This document shows, piece after piece, positions 34,491 to 42,641 of a stretch of 64,000 nt of DNA. The position numbers were made by a program, and so were the translations under genes. The notes below the pieces were generated by a model that was not told the origin of the DNA, did not search any database, and saw only the letters and a list, made by a program, of their open reading frames with translations. Source of the DNA: Pseudomonas sp. FeN3W (lineage in GTDB: Bacteria > Pseudomonadota > Gammaproteobacteria > Pseudomonadales > Pseudomonadaceae); assembly GCA_030263805.2 (NCBI GenBank), contig CP136010.1, positions 2,433,001 through 2,497,000 of the forward strand, written 5' to 3'. Position 1 is the stretch's first letter. Each line of letters starts with the position of its first letter.

Positions 34491-36629
34491 ATGGACAGAA
34501 TTCTCCGCACCTCAAGCCTCAGACCATTGCTACTCGCCGGCCTGCTCGCTCCGTTTCCGTTGAGCGCCCTGGCGCAGAGCGTAGCCGCCCAGGCCGAACC
34601 GGTGCAGCTGGAGAGCATCACCGTTGAAGGCAACCGCCTGTACGACATGCCGTCTTCGGAGCAGAGCGGCGGCTACACCGTGCCGGCCGCCACCGTCGGC
34701 ACCAAGACACCGGCCGAGCTGCGCGACATTCCGCAGTCGATCAGCGTCTACACCAGCGATTACATCCGCGACCGCCAGTTCGTGAACCTGGATGACCTGG
34801 CCAAGTACTCCACCGGTCTGCGCACCCTGAGCAACGACAGCGGTCGCTCGTCGATCTATGCCCGCGGCTACGAGTACGACGAGTTCAACATCGATGGCCT
34901 GCCCGCGCCGATGGCCAGCATCAACGGCACGCTGCCGTCGCTGTCGCCGTTCGATCGGGTCGAGGTCATGCGCGGGCCGTCCGGCCTGTTCAACAGCACC
35001 AGCGAGATGGGCGGTATCGTCAACATGGTGCGCAAGCGCCCGACCCGCGAATTCCAGGGCAGCCTGACCGGGCGCTACGGCAGCTGGGACACCAATTACC
35101 TGGAAGCCGACCTGTCCGGCCCGGTCGATGAGCAGGGGCACGTGCGCGGCCGTACGGTCATCTCCCGCGCCGATACCAACGGCGAGGTCGACTACAACAC
35201 CAACACCAGCGAGAGCCTCTACGGCGCGCTGGACATCGACCTCTCCGACGCCACCGTCATGTCCTTCGGACTGATCCACCAGACCAAGGACATTCTCCCG
35301 CACAACGGCTATCCGGCGGCCATCGACGGCAGCCTGGAAGACTTCAGCCGCTCGACCTACCTGGGTGCCGACTGGGGCGATTTCGACAGCCGCAGCACCG
35401 ACGTCGTCGCCGAGCTGACCCATCGCTTCGACAATGGCGGCTATGGTCGCGTCGCGGTGCGTGGCTCCAGGCGCGCGACCGATTACCTCTATGCCTTCAG
35501 CGCGCGCAACGTGAACAGCGGCGCCACCAGCCTGGCCTACACCGCCCGCGATCTGGAGCAGGACACCCTCGCCGTCGATGCCAACTACAGCCAGCCGTTC
35601 GAGCTGCTCGGGCAGGTCAGCGAATTCGTCATCGGCAGCGACTTCAAGCGCTACGAGACCGAAACCGCGGAAGCCCGTGGCAATCTTGGCGGCATCGACG
35701 TCGCCAGCTATCGGCCGGGTGACATCAGCAAGCCGAACATCACCTTTGGCACACCGACCGAAACCGAGGAGCGCGAAGCCGGCCTCTACGCCAAGCTGAC
35801 CTTCCGCCCCATCGAGCGCCTGGCGCTGATCGGTGGCGCCCGCGTCAGCAGCTTCGAAGGCGAGAACAGCAGCGCCACGCAGGATGTGCGCGAATCCGGC
35901 TATGTCACACCCTACGGCGGCCTAGTGTTCGATCTGGATGACCAGCACTCGCTCTACGCCAGCTACTCGCAGGTATTCAAGCCGCAGAGCGAGGCCGGCG
36001 CCGACGGCCGCATCATCGACCCGCGCGAAGGCGAGCAATACGAGGTGGGCATCAAGGGCAGCTATTACGGCGGCGACCTGAACGCGCGCATCACCGCCTT
36101 CCAGCTCACCGACGAGAACCGCGCGGCCGGCGCCATCGATGACAGCGGCGCACCGATCAGCGGCGTCTACGAGGCCACCGGCAAGACCCGCATCCGCGGT
36201 GGTGAACTGGAAATCAGCGGCTACCTGACGCCCGACTGGGAAGTGCTGGCCGGTTACACCTACATGAAGACCGAGAACCTGGCCGGCGACGACAACGCAC
36301 TGTTCGCGCTGATGCCACAGCACCAGGCCTCGCTGTGGACCAAGTACACCCTGCCCGGCGGTACCCTGCGCGGTCTGGGCATCGGCGGCGGCGTGACCGC
36401 GATGAGCGACTTCCACATCGAGCGCGCCGGCAGCCCGCGGCTCAGCGCACCGGGTTATGCAGTGGTGGATGCCAAGCTGTCCTATCCGATCACCGACAAG
36501 CTGACCGGCACCTTCGACGTGAACAACCTGCTCGACCGCAAGTACTACTCGCGGGTCGGCAGCGTCGGCACCTTCAATTTCTACGGCCCGTCGCGCAGCT
36601 TCATGCTGGGCGCCCGCTACGAGTTCTGA
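34491..36629 (+). CDS. TonB-dependent siderophore receptor
   Basis: A 712-residue outer-membrane receptor: signal peptide (LLLAGLLAPFPLSALAQ), a TonB-box-like LESITVEG, a plug domain (PQSISVYTSDYIRD, RVEVMRGPSGLFNSTSEMGGIVNM) and a beta-barrel ending in the terminal Phe motif GARYEF. The siderophore-receptor plug pattern is clear. The ATG at 34491 has AGGAG seven bases upstream, after a Fur box. Downstream genes encode a small DUF2218 protein and a periplasmic esterase, so the ligand is probably an ester-containing siderophore; which one is unknown. Confidence 0.9.
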   Translation: MDRILRTSSLRPLLLAGLLAPFPLSALAQSVAAQAEPVQLESITVEGNRLYDMPSSEQSGGYTVPAATVGTKTPAELRDIPQSISVYTSDYIRDRQFVNLDDLAKYSTGLRTLSNDSGRSSIYARGYEYDEFNIDGLPAPMASINGTLPSLSPFDRVEVMRGPSGLFNSTSEMGGIVNMVRKRPTREFQGSLTGRYGSWDTNYLEADLSGPVDEQGHVRGRTVISRADTNGEVDYNTNTSESLYGALDIDLSDATVMSFGLIHQTKDILPHNGYPAAIDGSLEDFSRSTYLGADWGDFDSRSTDVVAELTHRFDNGGYGRVAVRGSRRATDYLYAFSARNVNSGATSLAYTARDLEQDTLAVDANYSQPFELLGQVSEFVIGSDFKRYETETAEARGNLGGIDVASYRPGDISKPNITFGTPTETEEREAGLYAKLTFRPIERLALIGGARVSSFEGENSSATQDVRESGYVTPYGGLVFDLDDQHSLYASYSQVFKPQSEAGADGRIIDPREGEQYEVGIKGSYYGGDLNARITAFQLTDENRAAGAIDDSGAPISGVYEATGKTRIRGGELEISGYLTPDWEVLAGYTYMKTENLAGDDNALFALMPQHQASLWTKYTLPGGTLRGLGIGGGVTAMSDFHIERAGSPRLSAPGYAVVDAKLSYPITDKLTGTFDVNNLLDRKYYSRVGSVGTFNFYGPSRSFMLGARYEF

Positions 36630-36683
36630 CCCACCAAGCCGCCGGCGCACGCACGCGTCGGCGGCTGACTTTCGGAGATCACC

Positions 36684-37001
36684 ATGCCCCAGTTTCATGC
36701 CCAGGTGGCGACACCCCGCGCGTCGCGCAACATGACACGGCTGTGCAAACACTTCGCGCACAAGGCCGAGGTCCAGCTGGATGAGCACCAGGCGCAGGTC
36801 GAATTCGCCTTCGGCCGGTGCCGGATGCTCGCCGATCACGAGCAGCTGCTGATCGACTGTCAGGCCGAGGCCGGCGAAGCGGAAAAGCGCCTGCGCTTCG
36901 TCATCGACGACCACCTCCACCGCTTCTCCGGCGACGAAGCACTGAAGGTGAACTGGCTGGACGGGCCACTGCCGCCAAGCCACGGGCAGGTCGAGCCATG
37001 A
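36684..37001 (+). CDS. DUF2218 protein
   Basis: A 105-residue protein with the DUF2218 pattern: VATPRASRNMTRLCKHFAHK at the start, then VEFAFGRCRMLADHEQLLIDCQ and LRFVIDDHLHRFSGDEALKVNW. In DUF2218 proteins the SYLxxLCKHFxHK motif occurs near the start and they are commonly linked to siderophore receptors and transporters; their mechanism is unknown. The stop overlaps the start of the esterase (ATGA), 54 bases after the receptor, so this is one operon. Confidence 0.82.
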   Translation: MPQFHAQVATPRASRNMTRLCKHFAHKAEVQLDEHQAQVEFAFGRCRMLADHEQLLIDCQAEAGEAEKRLRFVIDDHLHRFSGDEALKVNWLDGPLPPSHGQVEP

Positions 37002-37948
37002 AAGGCGCCCTGCTGGCCCTGCTGGCCGGTCTGGGGCTTGCCGCCATACAGGCATACGCCGGGGAAGAAGCCGGCTGGCAGCCGGTTCAGCTGCCGCACA
37101 GCAGCCAGCGTGACCTGCATTCGCAACGCACCGGCAAGGACTACCGCATCTTCGTTTCCCAGCCGCGGCACGCGCCACCGCCGGGAGGCTATCCCGTGCT
37201 CTATGTGCTGGATGGCAACGCCCTGTTTCCGGGGCTGGCGATCCAGGCTCAGGCCTTGGAGGATCGGCCCGACCCAAGCCTGCGTGATTCGGTGCTGGTG
37301 GTCGGCATCGGCTACCCCGGCGGGGCCCTGTACGACTTCAAGGCGCGCGCCGAGGATTACACGCCCAAAGCCGAGGATCGCCAACGCCTGCCGGGCCGCG
37401 AACCGCCGCCATCGGGCGGTGCCGATGACTTTCTGGCCTTTATCGAGCACGAACTCAAACCACTGATCGCCCAGCGCTACCCGATCGACGCCCAACGGCA
37501 GACCCTGTTCGGCCATTCCTACGGCGGCCTGTTCACCCTCTACACCCTGCTCAGCAAGCCGCAGGCGTTTCAGGGCTATGTCGCCGCCAGCCCGTCGATC
37601 TGGTGGTACAAGGGCTACGTCGAGCGCACGCTCGCCGCATTCGAACGGCAGCTCGCGGACCAGCCCGTCGGCGCGCGCCTGCTGGTCACCGCCGGCGGTG
37701 CCGAACAGCCCGCAGCGGATGCCGCCATGGACGACCCGCGCCAGCGCCATATGGCCGAGCGGCGCATGGTCGGCAATGCCCGGGATCTGGTCGAGCGTCT
37801 GCAGCGGCTGTCCAGCCAGGGCCTGCACAGCGAATTCCAGCTGTTCCCAGGAGCCAACCACGGCACCAATGCCGCACACAGCTCGGTCGTGGCACTGGCG
37901 TTGGCGGCCGCCATCGGGCGCCAGCCATCCCGCGATCAGGACGACTGA
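36998..37948 (+). CDS. Periplasmic siderophore esterase (IroE/Fes-like)
   Basis: A 316-residue exported serine hydrolase: a leader MKGALLALLAGLGLAAIQAYA, an esterase-D-like pattern (YPVLYVLDGNALFPGLA), the nucleophile elbow TLFGHSYGGLFTLYTL (GHSYGG) and a late histidine in LFPGANHGTNA. This is the IroE/BesA-type periplasmic esterase family, which cuts ester siderophores to help release iron or to prepare the ligand. Start overlaps the DUF2218 stop by four bases. Confidence 0.85.
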   Translation: MKGALLALLAGLGLAAIQAYAGEEAGWQPVQLPHSSQRDLHSQRTGKDYRIFVSQPRHAPPPGGYPVLYVLDGNALFPGLAIQAQALEDRPDPSLRDSVLVVGIGYPGGALYDFKARAEDYTPKAEDRQRLPGREPPPSGGADDFLAFIEHELKPLIAQRYPIDAQRQTLFGHSYGGLFTLYTLLSKPQAFQGYVAASPSIWWYKGYVERTLAAFERQLADQPVGARLLVTAGGAEQPAADAAMDDPRQRHMAERRMVGNARDLVERLQRLSSQGLHSEFQLFPGANHGTNAAHSSVVALALAAAIGRQPSRDQDD

Positions 37949-38052
37949 GGATGGCGAAAGCGACGAGAACCGACCGGTCAGCCGGCCAGGGCCAGCGCAG
38001 GCAAAGGCCCGGTGCTAGAGTCGGCGCTGCCTTTTCCATCACTGGAGACACC

Positions 38053-38499
38053 ATGCGCCCTTTGTTCAACGCTTTGCTGCTGGCCCTGCCACTCTCGCTC
38101 TCGTCACTGGCCTTCGCCGCCGAATCGCCCGCCGGTCGCTGGCAGACCATCGATGACGAAACCGGCAAGCCCAAGTCCATCGTCGAAATCCAGCAGGCCA
38201 CTGACGGCACGCTGAGCGGCAAGGTGGCGGAGATTCTGTCATCGGACCGGGGTCCCAACCCGCTGTGCAGTGCCTGCGAGGGTGAGCGCAAGGATCAGCC
38301 GATCACCGGCATGACCATTCTCTGGGACCTCAAGCCGAACGGCGATCAGGCCTGGAGCGACGGCACCATCCTCGACCCGGCCAAGGGCAAGACCTACCGC
38401 GCCAAGGCCAAGCTGCTCGAAGGCGGCGACCAGCTGGAAGTCCGCGGCTACATCGGCATCGAGGCGCTGGGCCGCACGCAGACCTGGATTCGCCAGTAA
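38053..38499 (+). CDS. Exported DUF2147 protein
   Basis: A 148-residue protein with a signal peptide (LLLALPLSLSSLAFAAE) and the DUF2147 domain: PAGRWQTIDDETGKPKSIVE at the mature start and GMTILWDLKPNGDQAWSDGTILDPAKGKTY later. DUF2147 is a lipocalin-like periplasmic domain of unknown function. ACTGGAGAC stands seven bases before the ATG at 38053. It lies just after the esterase gene but 104 bases away; co-transcription is uncertain. Confidence 0.8.
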   Translation: MRPLFNALLLALPLSLSSLAFAAESPAGRWQTIDDETGKPKSIVEIQQATDGTLSGKVAEILSSDRGPNPLCSACEGERKDQPITGMTILWDLKPNGDQAWSDGTILDPAKGKTYRAKAKLLEGGDQLEVRGYIGIEALGRTQTWIRQ

Positions 38500-38553
38500 C
38501 CTCGCTCGGCATCCGGGATTGCACGGTGGCGCCAGGCCAGGGTCGAACCCTGC

Positions 38554-38760
38554 ATGCATTCACTTGCCCAGCGCCTCCTGCGCTCATCGAGCCCCCGGTA
38601 TCGCCACGCATTCTGCCTGGCGATGCTGCTCGTTCTCTGTCCTCTGGCGGCCGCCGATACCCGGCTGGCCGGCGCGAGCGACGAACACGACCTGCTGGCG
38701 ACACTCGTCGACAGGGTGCGCAGGGACAATGCCGAGGCGCTGATCGACGTTCGGCATTGA
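38554..38760 (+). CDS. Small exported hypothetical protein
   Basis: A 68-residue frame beginning MHSLAQRLLRSSSPRYRHAF with a hydrophobic stretch CLAMLLVLCPLAAADTR that looks like a secretion signal. The mature part would be about 35 residues (SDEHDLLATLVDRVRRDNAE) and resembles nothing I recognise. A ribosome site is not clear. It may be a remnant or a real small protein; it lies between the DUF2147 gene and the convergent TetR gene. Confidence 0.3.
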   Translation: MHSLAQRLLRSSSPRYRHAFCLAMLLVLCPLAAADTRLAGASDEHDLLATLVDRVRRDNAEALIDVRH

Positions 38761-38802
38761 GGACAAGATCGGCCCGGCAGTGGACCGGAGTGGGAAGGCA
38801 GC

Positions 38803-39528
38803 CTACTGCCGCGGAAGCATGCCCGAGATGATCAGCGTCAGGGCCGCCCGAAGGTCATGCAGGCCTCGCGCCATGCTCGGATGTGGATACGAGCGCATCC
38901 ACAGGTCCAGCTCTCCGTAGAACACCGAGCGGACGACCCGTGTCGCGAGGATGGGGTCGACGGTGCTGGCGAGTTCACCGGATCGCACCGCAGCCTCGAA
39001 AAGACCGCTCAGCTCGCGCTGCACGATCTCCTTTCGCCTCTCCACGCTCACGCTCTGGGGCGTGGGGCCTATGTCCACATTGCCGCGATCGTGCATCTTC
39101 AGGAGGCCGATGGGCGCCTCTGTGCTGAAAAAGCGCAGGAATGGCTCGTACCAACGCAGCAGCCTGTCTACCAACGGACCGGGCTTCTTGACCGCGGCCG
39201 AGGATTTGGCGAGCACATCGTCCATATCCTCGTTGAACACGAGAAAAAGAAGATCGCGCTTGTCCTGCGCGTAGAGGAAGACCGTGGCGTGCGATACATC
39301 CGCAAGCTGCGCGATCTCCCGCGTCGTGGCACCGTCATAGCCCTTCGAGATGAACACGCTGCGTGCCGCGGTCTTGATGCGGTGCAGCTTGTCCTGCTTG
39401 TGGCGTTCGCGCAGCCCGATTGGTTTAGGGGCCTGCGGCTTGCCGCCCGGCGCTTTCGCCGTGGGCCGCTTCTTCGCTGCCGGCCCGGATGGAGCAGCAA
39501 GGGGAGAAGCCATGATCCGTGAAGGCAT
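38803..39528 (-). CDS. TetR-family regulator with a lysine/proline-rich N-terminal tail
   Basis: A 241-residue TetR-type repressor. The DNA-binding helices are clear: IKTAARSVFISKGYDGATTREIAQLADVSHATVFLYAQDK around residues 51-90. Before them lies an unusual basic and proline-rich tail of about 40 residues (AAKKRPTAKAPGGKPQAPKP). The start is either the ATG at 39528 or that at 39513. A palindrome in its upstream region (39555-39582) is a likely own operator. The gene is divergent from the sulfur-relay-type cluster, which it probably represses. Its small-molecule ligand is unknown. Confidence 0.85.
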   Translation of the reverse strand: MPSRIMASPLAAPSGPAAKKRPTAKAPGGKPQAPKPIGLRERHKQDKLHRIKTAARSVFISKGYDGATTREIAQLADVSHATVFLYAQDKRDLLFLVFNEDMDDVLAKSSAAVKKPGPLVDRLLRWYEPFLRFFSTEAPIGLLKMHDRGNVDIGPTPQSVSVERRKEIVQRELSGLFEAAVRSGELASTVDPILATRVVRSVFYGELDLWMRSYPHPSMARGLHDLRAALTLIISGMLPRQ

Positions 39529-39554
39529 TGCTCAGCAATCCTCAATACATGAAC

Positions 39555-39582
39555 TGACATTGATTATAAATAACTATGGTCA
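39555..39582. promoter_or_regulatory. Palindrome in the TetR/TusA-cluster divergent region
   Basis: Bases 39555-39582 form an imperfect 28-base palindrome: TGACATTGATTA, then four bases, then TAACTATGGTCA. The two 12-base arms are inverted repeats, with TGAC and GTCA ends perfect. The region is strikingly AT-rich (TTGATTATAAATAAC) and includes a possible TATAAA -10 box. It lies 27 bases upstream of the regulator start and 287 bases upstream of the first cluster gene. An operator for the TetR protein is inferred. Between 39583 and 39868 no gene is seen. Confidence 0.55.
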
Positions 39583-39868
39583 GCAAAAGACAGCCGCATC
39601 GGCGGTCTCGACGTCACAAATACAGCCAATAGTCGGCGAGGGCGAAGACCTGTCCAGCAGTACGCCCCCATCGCCTTGACGCCCCCTCCTCCCTTGCTAC
39701 GCTGATTGCGAGTGGTTCCGCTCCGAGCGTCATGCCCCGTGTGGGCTCGCTCCTCTTCGCGATTCCTCCGCAGGCGTCCCTCGCCGCGCATCCGCTCTCC
39801 CCGATTCGACGTCGCCCGGACGGTCGCACCCGTTGCCTCCTGCCGGCCTCCCCCTTTTGGAAGTGAAC

Positions 39869-40108
39869 ATGGATGAACTCGCGACCGCCACCACCTTCGA
39901 CGCCGCTGACATGGGCTGCGGCGAACTGGTGATGCGCCTGCGCATGCACCTGAAGAGCCTTCCCGGCCAAGTGGTCCGCGTCATCGCCTACGATGCCAGC
40001 GCCCCGGCGGACCTGCCCGCCTGGTGCCGCATGACCCGCAACGAACTGCTCCGTCACGATCCCCAGAGCCACAGCTTCTGGATACGTTCGCGCACGGACT
40101 GGACCTGA
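39869..40108 (+). CDS. Stand-alone TusA-like protein
   Basis: A 79-residue protein of TusA/SirA-like fold. The Cys motif is seen in DMGCGELVMRLRMHL (Cys17), corresponding to the CPxP region of TusA but with CGEL instead of CPxP; the later element LPAWCRMTRNELL corresponds to the DIPAWCRQTGHELL part of the family. Such proteins carry a persulfide on the first cysteine. The ATG at 39869 has GGAAG six bases upstream. It begins a co-directional cluster with a DsrE-family gene; the same TusA-like domain recurs fused to a MetE-like domain at the end of the cluster. Confidence 0.75.
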   Translation: MDELATATTFDAADMGCGELVMRLRMHLKSLPGQVVRVIAYDASAPADLPAWCRMTRNELLRHDPQSHSFWIRSRTDWT

Positions 40109-40129
40109 TCCCAACCAAGGAGCATTGCC

Positions 40130-40492
40130 ATGCCCGGTAAATTCGTCGTTTCCATCAGTTGCGCCAAGGATGACACCGACAAGGCCACCGTCGGTTTCGT
40201 CATCGCCAACGCCGCGGTCGCCTCGGACAAGGACACCGTGGTCTTCCTCTCCACCGAAGGCGTCCGCCTGTCGCAGGCCGGTTATGCCGACGACATCCAC
40301 GAAGAAGGCTTCGCGCCGCTCAAGGAGCTGATGAGCAATTTCGCGGCTGCCGGCGGGGTCATCTACGTCTGCTCGCCGTGCTTCAAGAAGCGCAGCCTGG
40401 ACGAGGACAACCTGGTCGCCGGGGCGAAGATCGTCGGCGGCGCCAAGCTGGTCGAGTTCATGGGCGAAGGTGCGCCCTCGATCAGTTACTGA
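40130..40492 (+). CDS. DsrE-family protein
   Basis: A 120-residue protein with the DsrE/DsrF fold pattern: KFVVSISCAKDDTDKATVGF at the start, DTVVFLSTEGVRL in the middle and a CSPCFKKR cysteine motif near residue 80 (CxxC), followed by AKIVGGAKLVEF. Family proteins pass or hold persulfide sulfur and partner with TusA in sulfur relay and in sulfur oxidation. It follows the TusA-like gene by 21 bases, so the two are surely co-transcribed. Confidence 0.83.
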   Translation: MPGKFVVSISCAKDDTDKATVGFVIANAAVASDKDTVVFLSTEGVRLSQAGYADDIHEEGFAPLKELMSNFAAAGGVIYVCSPCFKKRSLDEDNLVAGAKIVGGAKLVEFMGEGAPSISY

Positions 40493-40518
40493 CGTCGAAC
40501 CCCCGCAGGAGAAGGCCG

Positions 40519-41037
40519 ATGATTTCCGTACGCCTGATGGCCACTGTCTTTCTCATCGCCGTGCTGGGCTATGTGGCGGTGTCCTTCGCGGTGTTCCGCA
40601 TGCCCGAGAGCGTCGCCGCGGCGGAGGAATGCGGTTTTCTCCCTGAGGAGTTCGTCTCTTCGGGCGCCCTTACCTACCCGCGCAGCGAAGCCTTTGCGAT
40701 CAGCTTTTTCCGCAAGCAGGAATACTTCAGCGCCGGCACCCTGGGCCTGGCGGCGGCCTTCGCCGCCTTCGCCTTGCGTGCCGGCCGGCGTGGCGGCACT
40801 GCGGCTGCGGGGTTGGCCGCCGGTGGCGGTCTGCTGGCTTTCTCGGCGCTGTGCATCGGTTGCCTGGCGCCGGTGCTCTCGGTGGTCGGGCTGGGCATCG
40901 CCGGCAGCTTCCTGGTCGGTGTACCCAAGTGGTTGCTGTTTCTCAACACGCTGTTGCTGACCGGTTGGGGCACGCTGTTCCTGGCGCGCCGGGCCGGCAG
41001 TTGCCCGCTGCCGACGGCCCCGCAGGCCCAGGCCTGA
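40519..41037 (+). CDS. Small four-helix membrane protein with a CxxC motif
   Basis: A 172-residue membrane protein with about four predicted helices: residues 6-26 (ATVFLIAVLGYVAVSFAVF), 72-90, 98-126 and 133-155. Helix three carries CIGCLAPVLSVVGLGIAGSF, that is a CxxC followed by Pro and Gly-rich packing, which recalls MerT/MerC-type transport helices only in outline. A further Cys lies in EECGF near residue 38. I do not recognise the family. It follows the DsrE gene by 26 bases, with AGGAGAAGG before the ATG at 40519. A role in moving a thiol, sulfur species or metal across the membrane is possible. Confidence 0.6.
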   Translation: MISVRLMATVFLIAVLGYVAVSFAVFRMPESVAAAEECGFLPEEFVSSGALTYPRSEAFAISFFRKQEYFSAGTLGLAAAFAAFALRAGRRGGTAAAGLAAGGGLLAFSALCIGCLAPVLSVVGLGIAGSFLVGVPKWLLFLNTLLLTGWGTLFLARRAGSCPLPTAPQAQA

Positions 41038-41072
41038 TCCCCACCTTCTGCACGTACAAGGACAACCAGGAC

Positions 41073-42626
41073 ATGCGGAGCGCCCTCGCCTCCTTCGCCA
41101 GCGCCCCGGCATTCGCCACGGATTACTCCAAAGTGCTCACGCCGGCCAGGCCCGACTGGCCGCTGGCCCATCCCATCGCTTCCGAGCAGAAGGCGCCGCC
41201 GCCTTTCGCGCTGCTCTCCGAGCGCGGGGTGAAGCCGGCCTACGTGCCGGGGCTGCCCGGCCTGCCCCAGGGCCGCGCGGTACAGGACGACTTCGGCCGC
41301 AAGCCGCTCAAGTACGACGCCGTGTTCATCCGCCAGAGCCGGGTGGAGAACGGCGAAGTGCTGATCCCGCCCGGCGGGCTGGCCTATCTGGAGGACACCT
41401 GGGGCGGCGAGGTGGCGTTGCGCGGCGAGCAGGTCCCGGTGCTGGGCCGGTTGCCCACCTACATCGACTACGACATGTCCATCGAAGTGAAGGAGAACGT
41501 CACCCTTCCCGCCGGCGGCAGCACGGTGGTCGGCGGGCAGGTCTACCACTACTACGCCACGGTCGGCCACGAGCGGATGGCCAACCACACGCTGCACGTG
41601 CGCACCATCGCCGGCACCGACTGGGAGTGGGCGTTCGGCGCGCCGGTGCTGTCGGAAACCGAGAGCGGCTGGTGGGGCAAGCGTTTCGCCCAACTGTACA
41701 ACCAGGGGCAGGCCCGCGAGGTGTCGCCCCGGCAGATGGTCTTCGACTGGCTGTCCGGGGTACGCATGGACCGGCTGCTGTTCGCCGACGAGCGCGTGCA
41801 TGCCGGCCTCGCCGCGGTAGGCGACACCTGGCCGCTGGGCAGCCGCAGCCTGCGCGTCGCGGCAGTGGACGAAGCCGCCGGCACCGTCACCCTCGAACTG
41901 CTCGACCAGGGCAAGGTGACGACCAGCAGGACCCTCGGGCCGGTCCAGGCCGACCGCCTGATCGAGGATACCCAGGCGCGCAAGGCGCTGGTCTTCGAGG
42001 ACGGCGACATGGTGGCCTTCCTGTCGCCCTGGCCGAACGCGTTCGACGGCGGCAAGGCCAACCTGAAGGTCTACGACAAGGCCTTCAGCCTGTCCTACGG
42101 CAGCGACTACGCGCGCGACCCGCGCTTCGCCGTCTACCCGGTCGGCTGCCCGACCGGGCACAACTTCGGCTTCATGCTGGTGAACAAGGACGAGATCCGC
42201 ATCAGGCCCGGCGCCGCCTTCGACGGCCCCGAGGGCTACTTCAAGGTCGCCGTGGACGCCGCCTCCGGCAGCAGCGTCAGCGCCTGGCACGTCGAGGACG
42301 CCCAGGGCAACCGCTCGATCAACCTCGGCGGCCCGGACGTGGGCAACGTCGACCTGGTGCTCGGCCAGGGACGCGTCGCCGGCCAGGCCATCCTCAAGGA
42401 CGTGGGCCGCACGCTGCTGGCGACCACCTACGACAGCGCCGCGCGCCTGGAGTCCACATTGCTGCCTGAAGGCCAGCGCCCCGCGATGGCGCCTGCGCCG
42501 CAACCGCAACCGCAACCGACCGCCGAGGGGACCTCCTCCACCGCCCTGATGATCGCCGTGCTGGTCATGGGGCTGGCGGCCGGCGCCATTGGCTTCGAGC
42601 TCGGCCGTCGCCAGCGCCAGGCCTGA
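41073..42626 (+). CDS. Unknown 517-residue protein with C-terminal membrane anchor
   Basis: I do not recognise this 517-residue protein. It is soluble-looking for its first 480 residues, with many beta-type segments (YLEDTWGGEVALRGEQVP, VYHYYATVGHERMANHTLHV, TVTLELLDQGKVTTSRTL), a short Pro/Gln linker (PAPQPQPQPTAEG) and one C-terminal helix, STALMIAVLVMGLAAGAIGF, with a short basic tail. No clear signal peptide is seen, although MRSALASFASAPAFA could act as a weak one. Start at 41073 is the first ATG after the preceding gene; GGAC is near. It sits inside the sulfur-type cluster. Confidence 0.55.
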   Translation: MRSALASFASAPAFATDYSKVLTPARPDWPLAHPIASEQKAPPPFALLSERGVKPAYVPGLPGLPQGRAVQDDFGRKPLKYDAVFIRQSRVENGEVLIPPGGLAYLEDTWGGEVALRGEQVPVLGRLPTYIDYDMSIEVKENVTLPAGGSTVVGGQVYHYYATVGHERMANHTLHVRTIAGTDWEWAFGAPVLSETESGWWGKRFAQLYNQGQAREVSPRQMVFDWLSGVRMDRLLFADERVHAGLAAVGDTWPLGSRSLRVAAVDEAAGTVTLELLDQGKVTTSRTLGPVQADRLIEDTQARKALVFEDGDMVAFLSPWPNAFDGGKANLKVYDKAFSLSYGSDYARDPRFAVYPVGCPTGHNFGFMLVNKDEIRIRPGAAFDGPEGYFKVAVDAASGSSVSAWHVEDAQGNRSINLGGPDVGNVDLVLGQGRVAGQAILKDVGRTLLATTYDSAARLESTLLPEGQRPAMAPAPQPQPQPTAEGTSSTALMIAVLVMGLAAGAIGFELGRRQRQA

Positions 42627-42641
42627 TTCCGGAGAAATGCC

